Shown one piece after another: positions 12,825 through 23,129 of a stretch of 64,000 nt of DNA (position 1 is the stretch's first letter; each line of letters opens with the position of its first letter). The notes beneath the pieces were generated by a model. That model was given only the letters and a program-made list of their open reading frames with translations. It was not told where the DNA came from and ran no database searches. Made by a program: the position numbers and the translations under genes. The stretch comes from Patagioenas fasciata (Eukaryota; Chordata; Aves; Columbiformes; Columbidae): the NCBI RefSeq assembly GCF_037038585.1, contig NC_092520.1, forward strand, positions 59,176,501 through 59,240,500, in the 5' to 3' direction.

Positions 12825-15800
12825 ATCGAGACTTCTTTGGTGGTATAAATTTTCACTGAGTTTGCCCTCAGTGTTCCACCAAGGCCAGATGTCATTCCAA
12901 CATATCAAAATTTTAAAATTAACTTTGAATTTTCTGCTTACCTCTGCGATGTTTTGGTATTGAACAGGTGCAAATGAATTCTCTTAGCCTCCTTTGTTTT
13001 GTCTGTCTGTATTGTCAATCTAGTTTACGCTAACATCTGGAAAACGTATATGGGAAAATTATTGGTCTTGTTAATTATAATTAGCTGCCAGTCTTCTCAG
13101 TCAGAGGTATCTTGGTCATTAAGTGAAGAATATTGGCTCATGAATATTCCTTCATAGAATAGATGCTTAAAAATAAATCGTAAAATTTTTGCTTTCAAGA
13201 ATAACAATGCCCCCATAACTACTGTGCTCCAATTTATGTGGGGTTTGTGTTTAGGCAAACATTTTGCCTCAAGGATACCAGGTGTAGCTTTATAAGGTCC
13301 TTTGATTAATGTCTGTCTAGTAACATCACTGGTTGCTTTGGGCAAACTGTTCTATAAAAGGAAACCTTGCTGACATGGAAAGGAAAACTGCAACTCTGGT
13401 GTGTCATGAGATTTTAATTACAATAAATAACAATTAAACAGATTACTATAGCGGTGCAATTATTACTTTAAAGTTGACATTGTGTCAGCATTCTGTTTTC
13501 ACTGGTTTTGTAATCAGTCTGTGTAATTTGCCTTGAGCTATAATAGAAACTATTTTTAAAGTCAACAACACCAAGTTTTAAGACAATTTATTTCTGTAAT
13601 TTATTTTAATCACTGGAAAGATTTTCAGAGTTTTCTCTCTGTTTCTTACTTTTTTTCGTCACAAAGCCATCAAAAATATTTTGTAACTTTCTAGTTCTGA
13701 ACATATCAAATCCTGCTGTCCTTATGCAGTAAACTTCCCTCTGACTGTGAATTAATTATGCACTACTGGTCTGCCATATTGTGTGTTACAAACGCAACAA
13801 TACCTAGCAAGAAAACCAGTGGAAAATATTTTAAAAAACTTCTGAAATGGTCTAAGTCTTTCATAGTATATCTCTGCTCTTTCTTTTGGGGTCAGAGATA
13901 ACTGATGGAGACTGAATCCCTCAGTTAGAAGGAAACACATCTCCTCCACAGCCTATATTTATCTTTAAATAGCAGTGACAATAGCAAGAGGATTTTCTGT
14001 GAATTACATCTGAAGATGTGGTTGCTAAATGTGATCAAGAAGTCAGTCTTTTTGGACTTTCCTTTCTTCTACCTATCCACTTCTTGCTTTAAAAATTTAG
14101 AACTGGCAACATAATTGGCATAGAGGTTATAGCATTTCTAAATGAAAAATAGAGCTTCACTAGGATTTGCACTAAATGACTTTGAATACAGACATATTTT
14201 CCACATGGCACTTTGTGGTAATTGAGCAAATTTTATGAGACCAAATTAGTCACTAGAGAACTCTCTGTATTACTCTCCGAAAGCAGTGGAAGCACAATGA
14301 GAGTTTTGAGGAAAAAAAAAAAAAAGAGAGAAAAAAATAATTAATGAAAGAATATAACTGGGGACTAGTTTAGCTTTGATATTCTTCAGCTTTTTAGCTT
14401 ACCTGCATGATGACTGCAGCAAGAGTAAATCTACAGACTCTGTCCCAACCCCTGAAACCCAGCTGACATCAGCCTTTGGAAAAAAGGCTTGGAAAAATAA
14501 GGAGTCTGCAAAACTCCAACTGAAAACTGTGTCAGCTGCTGTAGGAGAAACTACCCAAGAGAGAAGGAAAACCTGCAGGTTTCCACACCTTTCCTAGAAA
14601 ACTGCTGTTTAAAGAATGCAGGGGGTGCTGATTTTGGGATGTTTCCTGTCACCAACAGAGGCAAACCAAACGAAGGATGCTCTTCTGTCACACTTAGGAG
14701 AGGGTCCACACAGCTTGTCAAAACTACTTTTCTTCCATTTATCATCTTCAGTGAATGTACTCAGAAGATTTAAGAAGAATAATGAAGAAAGTATTATACA
14801 GTTATAAACATGTGGGGCCTGACATATATAGCGCATCTGTGCATATAGCTATAGACATATAATGTCTAGAACTCTATGTGTATCTTGAATTTATTTAAAG
14901 TGTAATAGATGAAAAACTTACTATTTTTTCTTTACATGAGCTTCATGGAACCTACTTGAAATCATGCTCAGCAATCTGACTGTGTTACCTCAGTTTTGAA
15001 TATTTCAATTTAAGTAAAGTGTTCACTTCTCCACACATGGTTTGTCTGTATGTACTGTCATCATTCTTTCATATCCGCTATTTTTCACTCATGATGGAAA
15101 AAGTGATGTTTTAATTTCCACATCATTTTATTGTAGAACTATTAAAGTCACTGAAGGAATCTCTGCAACTGATTTAATTTAATAAAAAAGAAGAAAAAAC
15201 AATTACAGTTTTATAGTAAGTAATATTTTTTTTTTCCACAGACATTATTTAATGTGGGGAAATAAGTTTTCTATTTTTCTGTATATTAAGTAGCACTACC
15301 ATTCTGACCTTCGGTACCCAATTTCAGATTTTTTTACAATAATGCTGGAAGGTAAAGTTGTAACTACAAATGCTTCCAAAATATAGATGCCTGTTTTTTT
15401 TTCTTACCCAGTCACCACATTTTTTCTGCTCATGAAATACTTCTGAATTATGTGATCTATTTTGTTTTCCTTATGATAGGAATGGTGATTTGACTTTTCA
15501 TTGTCCCTATTCATTAGTCTGAGAGACTTCATTCTGGTTACTTTTACTGTTTGAGCTTGTCTATAATTTAATTTTCTAGACTTCATTCCTGACACTTCAG
15601 GACATACTTAACGACAGTGTTGCTTCTTTTCAACATCACTGTTGTGGGTAGAAGTTTCATGACTGTGTGATGGCTGCATAGTGACAGACTTTTTTGTTAA
15701 TTTTTAATTAAAAGTATTTTAACTTGAGAAAGTAAGGAGAACTTGAAAGAAGAAAAAATGTTTTTGCTTTTGTTAAAAAGAAAGAAAAAGACTGTACTTT

Positions 15801-16034
15801 TGTTTTCTAATCTCCAGTGTCCTCAATGTTTCAGATGCAATTTGACATATGCAGTCTTTGCATTCTAAGGCCCTTGAGTATTTTGCAATAAGTATTGAAA
15901 ATATGACAGTGAATAGTGTTATTTCTAGAAAACATGATATCAGTCTCTTCCAAATATTACTGTCTAGTTACACACAAGATCAATAGGATTAATTTGTTAT
16001 TATTTGGCATACAGTTGCCAGTGCTGACATCTGT
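12825..16034. other. Single-copy DNA; possible conserved block at 13385-13560
   Basis: No supported gene. Frames at 13097-13345 (-), 13752-13949 (-), 14376-14597 (+) and 14551-14836 (both strands) are short, mutually overlapping and unfamiliar. The patch 13385-13560 has several ATTA/TAAT cores ('TTTTAATTACAATAAATAAC', 'CAATTAAACAGATTACTA') in otherwise complex sequence and may be a conserved noncoding element. A-rich runs occur near 14313 and 15183. Confidence 0.4.
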
Positions 16035-16052
16035 TGGGCAGGGAAAAATTTA

Positions 16053-16487
16053 ATGAAATATAACAAGGGAAAGTGTAGGGTCTTGCATCTGTGTAGGAAC
16101 AACCCCAGGTTCCAGTATAAGTTGGGGAACAACCTATTAGAGAGCAGTGTGGGGGAAAGGGACCTGGGGGTCCTGGTGGACAGCAGGATGACCATGAGCC
16201 AGCACTGTGCCCTTGTGGCCAGGAAGGCCAATGGCATCCTGGGGTGTATTAGAAGGGGGGTGGTTAGTAGGTCGAGAGAGGTTCTCCTTCCCCTCTACTC
16301 TGCCCTGGTGAGACCACATCTGGAACATTGTGTCCAATTCTGGGCCTCTCAGTTCAAGAAGAACAGAGAACTGCTGGAGAGAGTCCAGTGTAGGACAACA
16401 AGGATGATTAAGGGAGTGGAGCATCTCCCTTATGAGGAAAGGCTGAAGGAGCTGGGTCTCTTGTGCTTGACGGAGACTGAGGGGTGA
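16053..16487 (+). pseudogene. CR1 ORF2 C-terminal fragment (reverse transcriptase tail)
   Basis: This is an open frame of about 145 codons that corresponds to the extreme C-terminal region of CR1 ORF2, downstream of the catalytic reverse-transcriptase motifs. Recognisable landmarks are '[12 protein letters not shown]' near the start, '[12 protein letters not shown]' around residue 35, '[17 protein letters not shown]' around residue 50, '[17 protein letters not shown]' around residue 80 and '[15 protein letters not shown]' around residue 107. It ends in 'TETEG' and a stop. The catalytic domain and endonuclease are absent through 5' truncation, so it cannot encode an active enzyme. The ATG at 16053 is only the first Met in the frame, not a real start. 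The absence of internal stops over 145 codons points to a moderately young insertion. The terminal stop recurs in the second copy and is therefore probably a subfamily feature. Confidence 0.88.
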
Positions 16488-16512
16488 TCTCATTAATGTT
16501 TACAGATGAGGT

Positions 16513-16517
16513 GAGTG
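16513..16517. repeat. Target-site duplication, left copy (GAGTG)
   Basis: Five bases immediately before the LTR. The right counterpart at 17731-17735 is GAATG, one mismatch. The uninterrupted CR1 copy has GAGTG at the corresponding site, so the right copy mutated after insertion. Confidence 0.75.
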
Positions 16518-16893
16518 TGTCCCATCCCAGTGTGTCCCATCCCAACAGATGGGATGAGGGATAAGTTAACTCTAGACACGACACACTCCCTGACTCAACA
16601 GATGAGATCAGGTGGTGAGTTAACTCTGGGTTCATTCTGCGCAGTTATGTGAAGTGAATGACAGACAATCATCTCTGGGGTCCAATTCAATTGTGAGTTT
16701 TACTAAAAGTACTTGTTGGAATACTGGTTACAGCGAATGGTGACTTGGCAAAAGTATAAGAGAACTTATCAACACATTAACAGCGAAAGTCCTACTACAA
16801 ATGGTATATTGGCAACCATCAGTAGCTATAATATGAAATTTAACCAGAAATCAACAGCAGAGCTTAAAGATGGTGTTATCCTTATATGTTCAA

Positions 16894-17052
16894 AAGGGAG
16901 AGTAGTAGAGAAGGAAGGAAAACTAAGGTATAAGGGAGAGAGAAAGAGAGTAATATGTATATATGGAAGGAGAGGCAAAGAAATGGGGGTATAGAAAAAA
17001 GGAGAGAAGGAAAGAACAGAGGGAAAGGAAGAAAGAAAAGAGTGAGGGATCC
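16894..17052. repeat. Purine-rich low-complexity tract inside the LTR
   Basis: About 160 bp that is overwhelmingly A and G (GGAAGGA, GAGAGAAAGAGAG, GGAAAGGAAGAAAGAAAA). On the LTR sense strand this is a polypyrimidine tract. Such tracts can form triplex DNA and mutate by slippage. Confidence 0.8.
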
Positions 17053-17310
17053 AGTCTCTTACGGCCGCACAGTGTGGATGACAGGACTTGTATGATGATG
17101 TACGGCCTCGGTGTTCCATGGCGAGGATGCTGGGGTCAGGAGCGAAGCGTCCTCTGATGTCTGGTTCAGAGTCAGGGTCCTCAGGGTGCTGGATTCCCTT
17201 GGTGAGGCCAAGCTGGTATTTCCTTTGGTGAGACTGGTAGGCCCTTAGATGGGACTGGTATTTCCCCTGTGAAACTGGTATTCCCCTAAACTGTGCTGTT
17301 TTTTGGTGAG

Positions 17311-17319
17311 CTTTTTATA
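17311..17319 (-). promoter_or_regulatory. Candidate TATA box of the nested LTR
   Basis: The reverse complement reads TATAAAAAG and lies about 410 bp inside the 5' end of the LTR as read on the minus strand. It is the main reason for the orientation call. No canonical AATAAA was found downstream on that strand; an AGTAAA variant near 16697 is possible. Confidence 0.5.
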
Positions 17320-17730
17320 GCTCCCAGAGTAAAGAAAAAGTCTGGGGGGGGGAAAAGTGGTGACTGTGAAAGAGGGACAAGTCTGGACAAGTCCTGGGCC
17401 ACATTGAGGGGTCTCTGCTTTGCTCCTTGTGTCATGCAGAAATCAGGTGGAAGTGGTGATTGCCAAAGATGAACAAGTTTCGACAAGCCCCGGGCCATGT
17501 TAAAAGGATCTCAACTTTTCCCCTTTGTTTGCCCAGCTAGGCATATCAGAAGATGGGGCTATGTGCCCTCCAGCACATCCTCCATCTCCGGTTGGTCAGC
17601 TGGCCTGATCTGTGGCTCGTTAGCGTGTCGTTGATGTGTAGATCGCAGTTCCCCCTGCTCTGAATGTGTCTTCTGGCCGAACTAGTTTCACCGCAATGTT
17701 TTCACCCATGATCCTTATCAATGCTCAACA

Positions 17731-18048
17731 GAATGCCACGAGGATGGAGCCAGGCTGTTCTCGGTGACAATCAATGATAGGACAAGGGGTAATGGGTACA
17801 AACTGGAACACAAAAGGTTCCCCTTAAATTTGAGAAGAAAACTCTTCTCAGTGAGGGTGCCAGAGCACTGGAACAGGCTGCCCAGGGGGGTTGTGGAGTC
17901 TCCTACTCTGAAGGCATTCAAGACCTGCCTGGATGCCTTCCTGTGTAACCTCATCTAGGTGTTCCTGCTCTGGCAGGAGGATTGGACTGGATGATCTTCC
18001 AAGGTCCCTTCCAATCACTAACATTCTGTGATTCTGTGATTCTGTGAT
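17731..18048 (+). mobile_element. CR1 LINE 3' part, right half of the split copy
   Basis: Resumes at 'CCACGAGGATGGAGCCAGG', continues through 'GGTACAAACTGGAACAC', 'CTGGAACAGGCTGCCCAGG' and 'TTGGACTGGATGATCTTCC', and ends in three ATTCTGTG octamers. The last part of CR1 is a short noncoding 3' UTR recognised by its reverse transcriptase. The first five bases (17731-17735, GAATG) are also the right target-site duplication of the LTR. Confidence 0.93.
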
Positions 18049-19202
18049 CTCTGAAACAAAACAAAATGAGCAAACTACCCAACATTAACCATGTAATGAT
18101 GTCATCATATTTGCATGTGAGGGATATTCTCTCTTTCCTCCATTCATTTTCTGTAATAATCATTACTTCATTTTTCACTTTGTCTTGTTTGTCTCCCTGC
18201 TACCTGTTCAAGAGCTGACCAAGCAGCTCTGCTGGGCTGGCTCACAGGTCAGGGATGATTAACTGAAAAGGCCATTGGAGTCAGTGGCCAAAACCAGATA
18301 TGCCTCCCCTAATCCAGCTTCCACTGAAAGACAGGCAGCACTAATCAACCTCTCAGCTTGTGACCCTTTCATGATTTCACACGTGTTTTGTCCTAGAGGA
18401 ACAGAGCAAAGCATTTTGTTCTCTGGAAGGTCTCCTGAAGGGTTTCCAGCTTTCGAAATGTGCACAATGAGATCACTGTGCAGAACAGAGTCAAAAGTGG
18501 AAGCAGGGCAGCCATTTTACGTTGGCTCAAATAGGAAAGTGGTAGAGTTTTTTTTTTTTTTGGTAATACTTTATATTAAAAAAAATAAATACTCAAGTAG
18601 CGTTTAAGCTTTGTGTTGCTGGAGTCCCATATCTGTGTTCAGGTTATTTCTGAGGAAACATTTATATATAACATTGTCTATCAAAAGATGAACTGGTAAT
18701 GAAACACACTAGTATACTCTTTGTGGATTTATGTGCATTTTAACATTAAAACTTTGTTATCACATAGGAGATGACGGCAGAAAGAACTGAAAGAGCATCT
18801 AGCATTAGTTTTATTAATTGCCATCTATGTGTGTTGAGATGTAAACATACTGGAACAGGAAAAGCAATAATAATTAATGAAAGGTATTTCCAGTCCTTCC
18901 AAGAAGAATATCCTTCATAAATAAATAAATGTCTATATGATCCAGCTTTCAACTGGATTTCATCCTCAGCCATTCAGATTAATCAAGCTTGTGAACTCTA
19001 GGCAGTTACTCGTGACCTAGCAGAAGTTAACTGCAGTTTCTCTAGGCTTCTAAAAAAAACATAGACACAGAAGATAATGAAAAAAATATATTGATGTATG
19101 GGGAGGTTTGCTTGTCATCTTTACTAATGGTGTTTAATGTTCACTAGTGTTTCAGTGTATATCTTTATTCAGATAGCATAATGTTATATAACAATGGTGT
19201 TT
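18049..19202. other. Single-copy DNA between repeats, no gene seen
   Basis: A 110-codon plus-strand frame (18275-18607) and overlapping minus frames have no recognisable domain. The sequence at 18190-18530 is somewhat richer in GC than its surroundings and may be an unrecognised old repeat or a conserved piece. Confidence 0.5.
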
Positions 19203-19207
19203 GGCTG
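19203..19207. repeat. Target-site duplication, left copy (GGCTG)
   Basis: Perfect five-base match to 19796-19800, flanking the TG...CA termini of the LTR. Confidence 0.9.
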
Positions 19208-19333
19208 TGTTGTGATTTAACCCCAGCTGGCAATTAAACCCCATACAACCTCTCACTTACTCCCCCTAAGTGGGATGGGGAAGAGAATCAGAAGGGTAAA
19301 AGTGAGAAAACTCCTGGGTTAAGATAAAGACAG

Positions 19334-19339
19334 TTTAAT
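19334..19339 (-). terminator. LTR polyadenylation signal (ATTAAA)
   Basis: The reverse complement of TTTAAT reads ATTAAA, downstream of the LTR TATA box on the minus strand by about 180 bp. This is the usual position for the end of R. Confidence 0.6.
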
Positions 19340-19459
19340 AGTAAAACAAAAGCTGCACACACAAGCAAAACAAAACAAGGAATTCATTCAACACTTCCCA
19401 CGGGCAAGCAGGTGTTCAGCCACCTCCAGGAAAGCTGGGCTCCATTGCGTATCACAGTT

Positions 19460-19488
19460 ATTTGAAGAGAAATGCCATCTCTTCAAAT
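19460..19488. repeat. 10-bp inverted repeat within the LTR (hairpin)
   Basis: ATTTGAAGAG (19460-19469) and CTCTTCAAAT (19479-19488) are perfect reverse complements separated by nine bases. The hairpin lies some 30-60 bp downstream of the TATA box, so it would fall near the 5' end of the viral transcript. Confidence 0.9.
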
Positions 19489-19516
19489 GTGCCCCTCTTC
19501 TTTCTTCTTCCACAAG

Positions 19517-19525
19517 CTTTATATA
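19517..19525 (-). promoter_or_regulatory. LTR TATA box (TATATAAAG)
   Basis: Read on the minus strand. It is in the expected position upstream of the hairpin and polyadenylation signal, and is aligned with a decayed version at about 53999-54019 in the older relative. Confidence 0.75.
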
Positions 19526-19795
19526 CCAAGTGTGACATCATCTGGTATGGAATGCCATATGGAATAGGATCAGCTGTCCTGGCTCTGTCCCCTCACAAAT
19601 TCTTGTGCACCTCCAGCCTGCTCACTGGTGGAGTGGTGTGAGAAGCAGAAAAGGCCTTGGCTCTGTGCAAGCTCTGCTCAGCAACAGCTCAAACATCACT
19701 GTGTTATCAACTCTGTTTTCAGCACAAATCCAAAACACAGACCCATAAGAGCTACTCTTAAGAAAATTAGCTCTATCACAGCCAAAGCCAGCACA

Positions 19796-19800
19796 GGCTG
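19796..19800. repeat. Target-site duplication, right copy (GGCTG)
   Basis: Identical to 19203-19207. Confidence 0.9.
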
Positions 19801-21306
19801 TTTCTTCATTCATTACCATCATATGAAAAAAAACCCACGTATATATCGTCATATAATCATTGCTTAGACACACAGGAATCTACTATTTGATTGATGTCCA
19901 AATTATTACTATATGAGTTGTTTCATAGAACCTAAATTCCTGAAGCAAGAAGGGAACTCCAAGTAAAAGGTCACGAGGTAAAAAGCAGAGCCTTGCAAAT
20001 TGACACTGCAATCTAAAGTTAGGGTGTTGAAACGCAACCAATTCTGTAAGTAATAGCAAACTTTAGTACTTATGGTACCCTCCTACAAGCAAAGTTTCTA
20101 AATGCAGTAACAACAACAAATCCACTGCTAAATCTGTTAATCAGGTGCTAATGTATGATTTTTTCCTCCTTTTTTTTTTTTTTTTTTTTCCCCACCATTA
20201 TGGTGAAAAAAAAATACTGAAAGTTAATCTAAATGGATATTAACATTTACAGTTTGTTGCTTCAGGGTCACTGTATGAACACATAAGCTTTTCTCTGCCA
20301 TCCGCTTATGACATTGCATCTCACTAATATCAACATTTATGGAGCAGATTTATATGACTTCTGACCTTTAGACTCAGAGCTGTATCTGAAACCTGGTTGC
20401 ATCAGGAAAGGAAATTAATGAGTGTACCATTCTGCCTCACTGTAAGATCTGTTCCTGTAATGATAATTATAATGGCACTGTTATGCTATTACGGTTGAGG
20501 TGCTGTCTCCAATCCCATTATTGAAACAGGAATTTTAAGGGCTTGATAATTTAGCTATAAAAACAATATTTATGTCATAGTAGTATAATCAAGGGTGAAC
20601 ACAACAAAGTGAAGACTAGTTGCTTCTACTGAGGATAGGACCCAGTCTGCCTAATTAGCAATCTTTTTTCTTGGGCTCCTCATGAAGCCCTCTATGAAGT
20701 GAGTACATGCATCCACGCATGGTGCTGCCTTGGGGTTCTGCAGACCTCTAGAGGGCTGTTCTGTCTCCATATCCATTCCTGTCCAGAATCACCCTCTGGA
20801 GATCTTCCATGGCACCAACACTTTCCCTCTGACTACGGAAGTAATGTATGAAGCTACCTGTGGCAACTCAGAATGTTTTGATTAACTAGAGCTTACATAT
20901 CGACTACTTAGAGCATTTTGATATGGAAAAAATCAGCTATTTGTGTTTTCGGGAGGTGATATTTGCCTTCTTCAGTTTTAGTTGCCTGAAAGTTAATAGT
21001 TAAATCTAAACTAGTCACTTAAACTTCTATAGTCACTGGAAGTCTATTGGTTCTGTTCATCTTAGGTATCTATTTTCAGATGGGAATGAATGTTCTCCAG
21101 AGGTGTCTTTTTCCTCCAGCAATAAAAAGGATAGTAAAAATCATTAAAAAGAAGTGTACATGTCTGGCTTAAATGTAGACATCTAACATACAGATGCACA
21201 CACTAGGGCAAAGGATTTGTCTCTTATGAAGACTGAATTATAAGACTCAGAGTCATAGTTTGGAGGTTTTAGTTTTCACTGCTAAAGAACATTACAAGAC
21301 TTACAT
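19801..21306. other. Single-copy DNA with a poly-T tract
   Basis: No gene seen. A 20-base T run lies at 20170-20189. The stretch 20680-20860 is moderately GC-rich and may be a decayed repeat that I could not name. Confidence 0.55.
20170..20189. repeat. Poly-T homopolymer, 20 bases
   Basis: Read directly from the sequence, within a C/T-rich flank. Confidence 0.9.
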
Positions 21307-21917
21307 GTGGCCAGGAAGGCCAATGGCATCCTGGGGTGTATTAGAAGGGGGGTGGCTAGTAGGTTGAGAGAGGTTCTCCTTCCCCTCTACTCTGCCCTGG
21401 TGAGACTGCACCTGAAATATTGTGTCCAGTTCTGTGCCCCTCAGTTCCAGAAGGACAGGAAACTACTTGAGAGAATCTAGTGCAGAGCCACAAAGATGAT
21501 TAAGGAAGTGGAGCATCTCCCTTATCAGGAAAGGCTGAGGGAACTGGGTTTGTTCAGCTTGGAGGAGACTGAGGGGTGACCTCATTAATGTTTATAAATA
21601 TGTAAAGGGTGAGTGTCACGAGGATGGAGCCAGGCTCTTCTTGGTGACAACCAATGATAGGACATGAGGCAATGGGTACAAACTGGAACACAGGAGGTTC
21701 CACTTAAATATGAGAAGAAACGTCTTCACAGTGATGGTGGCAGAACACTGGAACAGGCTGCCCAGTGGGTTGTGGTGTCTTCTTCTCTGAAGACATTCAA
21801 AACCCGCCTGGACACCTTCCTGTATAACTTCATCTAGGTGTTCCTGCTCTGGTGAGGGGATTGGACTAGATGATCTTCCAAGGTCCCTTCCAATCCCTAA
21901 CGTTCTGTGATTCTGTC
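21307..21917 (+). mobile_element. CR1 LINE, 5'-truncated, 611 bp, uninterrupted
   Basis: Starts within ORF2 at 'GTGGCCAGGAAGGCCAATGG' and runs through the end of ORF2 and the 3' UTR to the ATTCTGTG tail. It is very similar to the split copy at 16035-18048, sharing the stretch coding '[10 protein letters not shown]', the unusual stop after 'LEETEG' and the 'CTCATTAATGTTTA' motif, so both belong to one subfamily. This copy shows what the split copy looked like before the LTR inserted. An extra in-frame TAG near 21478 (after 'LLERI') shows later decay. It carries no catalytic domain. Confidence 0.93.
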
Positions 21918-22251
21918 ATATATGTGCAAGGTAAACAAAACATTCTTATACCAGGCTATGAACAGAACAATGCCAGCCCATGTGCAGTAACATCTCTATG
22001 CAAAGGCATCAAGATTTATTTTAAATGAGTGAGGTATGCATGTACATATGCAGCAGCACAGACATGTGATTATCTGAATATATATGGGGAAGCTTGGATA
22101 AATGTTCGGAAACTTGTGACTGCATTTTCTCCCTCAGGAAGATATAGCTACACTTTCATATGAACCAGCACTCTGATGTTTAATAATGTGTGAGGATAAT
22201 TATAGAACTATTTAGATCATGTCTGAATTTGTGATAATCTATAATGTATTG

Positions 22252-22370
22252 TTATTCCTCTTCATTAATATTTATTATTACATTATTATTTATTATTTAT
22301 TTATTTTGCTGCTTATTTATTGTTACTCTTGGGTTTGTTGTTTATTTTTATTTGATTATTTGATTACAAT
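22252..22370. repeat. AT-rich low-complexity (TTTA/TTAT) tract
   Basis: Irregular TTATT/TTTAT words, almost pure A and T, with short interruptions. It explains the nearby long but meaningless reading frame. Confidence 0.8.
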
Positions 22371-23102
22371 CATTAAAGGACCTCTTAGATGTAAGGGTTG
22401 CATGGTATTAAGCATGTTGTGCAAATGGCGAACAACACATGCAAAAGGCATTAGCCAAGGGCTTTACGTTCTTTCTTTTTTCCATCCTCAGGAGGCTGAG
22501 GTGACTGGTTTAACGGTAAAGGAAGTGTTTGAGCTTATTCTCCTTGCTAAATGGAGTGACACTGCCTAGTAGTTTTGAAATATTTCTGGCACAAAATGTT
22601 TGTACTTTTTGTGATCTCTCTTTCTTCATGCCAAATTTATGGTTGCAAATTTTTTGAACAGAAGGGTTGAAAAAGACATTCTCCTTTGTGAATACTAACC
22701 CTATGGAAATTCACTTCTAGCTGAGTTTTTGCATTCTGCCTAACTATAACAAAAGTATATGGAAAGTAAGAGACTACATATTCTCCCCATCTCTGCTCAA
22801 ACTATGCAGTAATTTATTTTTGGTCTAGTAGATTTGTAGAGAGGATAAAGTAATATATTCATGGTCAGCTGTGTTCAATCCTGTTAAAATAGTGACTTTT
22901 ATTAGTGACATATAGCTTGAATCACTGTTGTCTCACATATCCAAGAAACAGTGGGAAGTATTTCTTACCAAATGTAAGTAGCATTTTACTTGAATAAAAA
23001 TTCAAAATTTAGCAAATGAACACAAGGTAAGTGCTGTAAAAACACAATTATAGTTCTATGCTTTTAACCAAATTACCAAGAATAAGGTGGGCATAAGGTG
23101 CC

Positions 23103-23129
23103 TTTTTTTCTTTTTTTTTTTTTTTTTTT
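23103..23129. repeat. Poly-T tract with a single C interruption
   Basis: Seven T, one C, nineteen T. Confidence 0.9.

Larger units (their letters stand above)
16035..16517 (+). mobile_element. CR1 LINE, 5'-truncated, left part of a copy split by an LTR
   Basis: This is the 3' portion of CR1 ORF2 (C-terminal part of the endonuclease/reverse transcriptase polyprotein), running up to the junction with an LTR at 16518. The remainder of the same copy resumes at 17731 and ends with ATTCTGTG octamers near 18048. Comparison with the second copy at 21307-21917 fixes the junction. The second copy reads from the 'CTCATTAATGTTTA' motif through 'GGTGAGTG' directly into 'TCACGAGGATGG', whereas here 1.2 kb intervenes. 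Homology with avian CR1 is strong, and the CR1-J-like subfamily is my best guess from memory. Confidence 0.92.
16518..17730 (-). mobile_element. Solo LTR of an endogenous retrovirus inserted into CR1 (1,213 bp)
   Basis: The element begins TGTCCCATCC and ends GCTCAACA on the plus strand, giving the TG...CA termini of an LTR (TGTTGAGC... on the minus strand). It is flanked by GAGTG/GAATG and interrupts a CR1 copy that is otherwise continuous. Minus-strand orientation is inferred from a TATAAAAAG box (17311-17319 reversed). No primer-binding site, gag, pol or env sequence is attached, so it is a solo LTR left by LTR-LTR recombination. Other features are a degenerate 60-100 bp repeat near the low-coordinate end ('GTTAACTCT' at two places between 16560 and 16630) and a purine-rich tract at 16894-17052. 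A 5-bp duplication fits ERVL or ERV1 better than ERVK (6 bp). I did not recognise the family. Short frames inside it are chance. Confidence 0.8.
19208..19795 (-). mobile_element. ERVL-like solo LTR (588 bp) with perfect 5-bp target duplication
   Basis: The plus strand begins TGTTGTGATTTAACCCC and ends CAGCCAAAGCCAGCACA. The minus strand therefore reads TGTGCTGGCTTTGGCTG ... CACAACA, a form I recognise as a common avian ERVL LTR. A TATATAAAG box (19517-19525 reversed) and an ATTAAA polyadenylation signal (19334-19339 reversed) lie in the right order on the minus strand, giving U3 of about 270 bp and an R region of roughly 180 bp. The perfect GGCTG duplication and intact termini show a clean solo LTR; no internal viral sequence remains. 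A related, older copy lies at 53576-54360. The 79- and 83-codon frames inside the element are not genes. Confidence 0.92.

Noticed and set aside
18275..18607. 110-codon plus-strand frame
   Set aside because: No domain; ends in a poly-T/A-rich tract; overlapping frames on the opposite strand are equally open.
22219..22569. 116-codon plus-strand frame
   Set aside because: Starts in an AT-only low-complexity tract and encodes I/Y/F/L runs; no domain.
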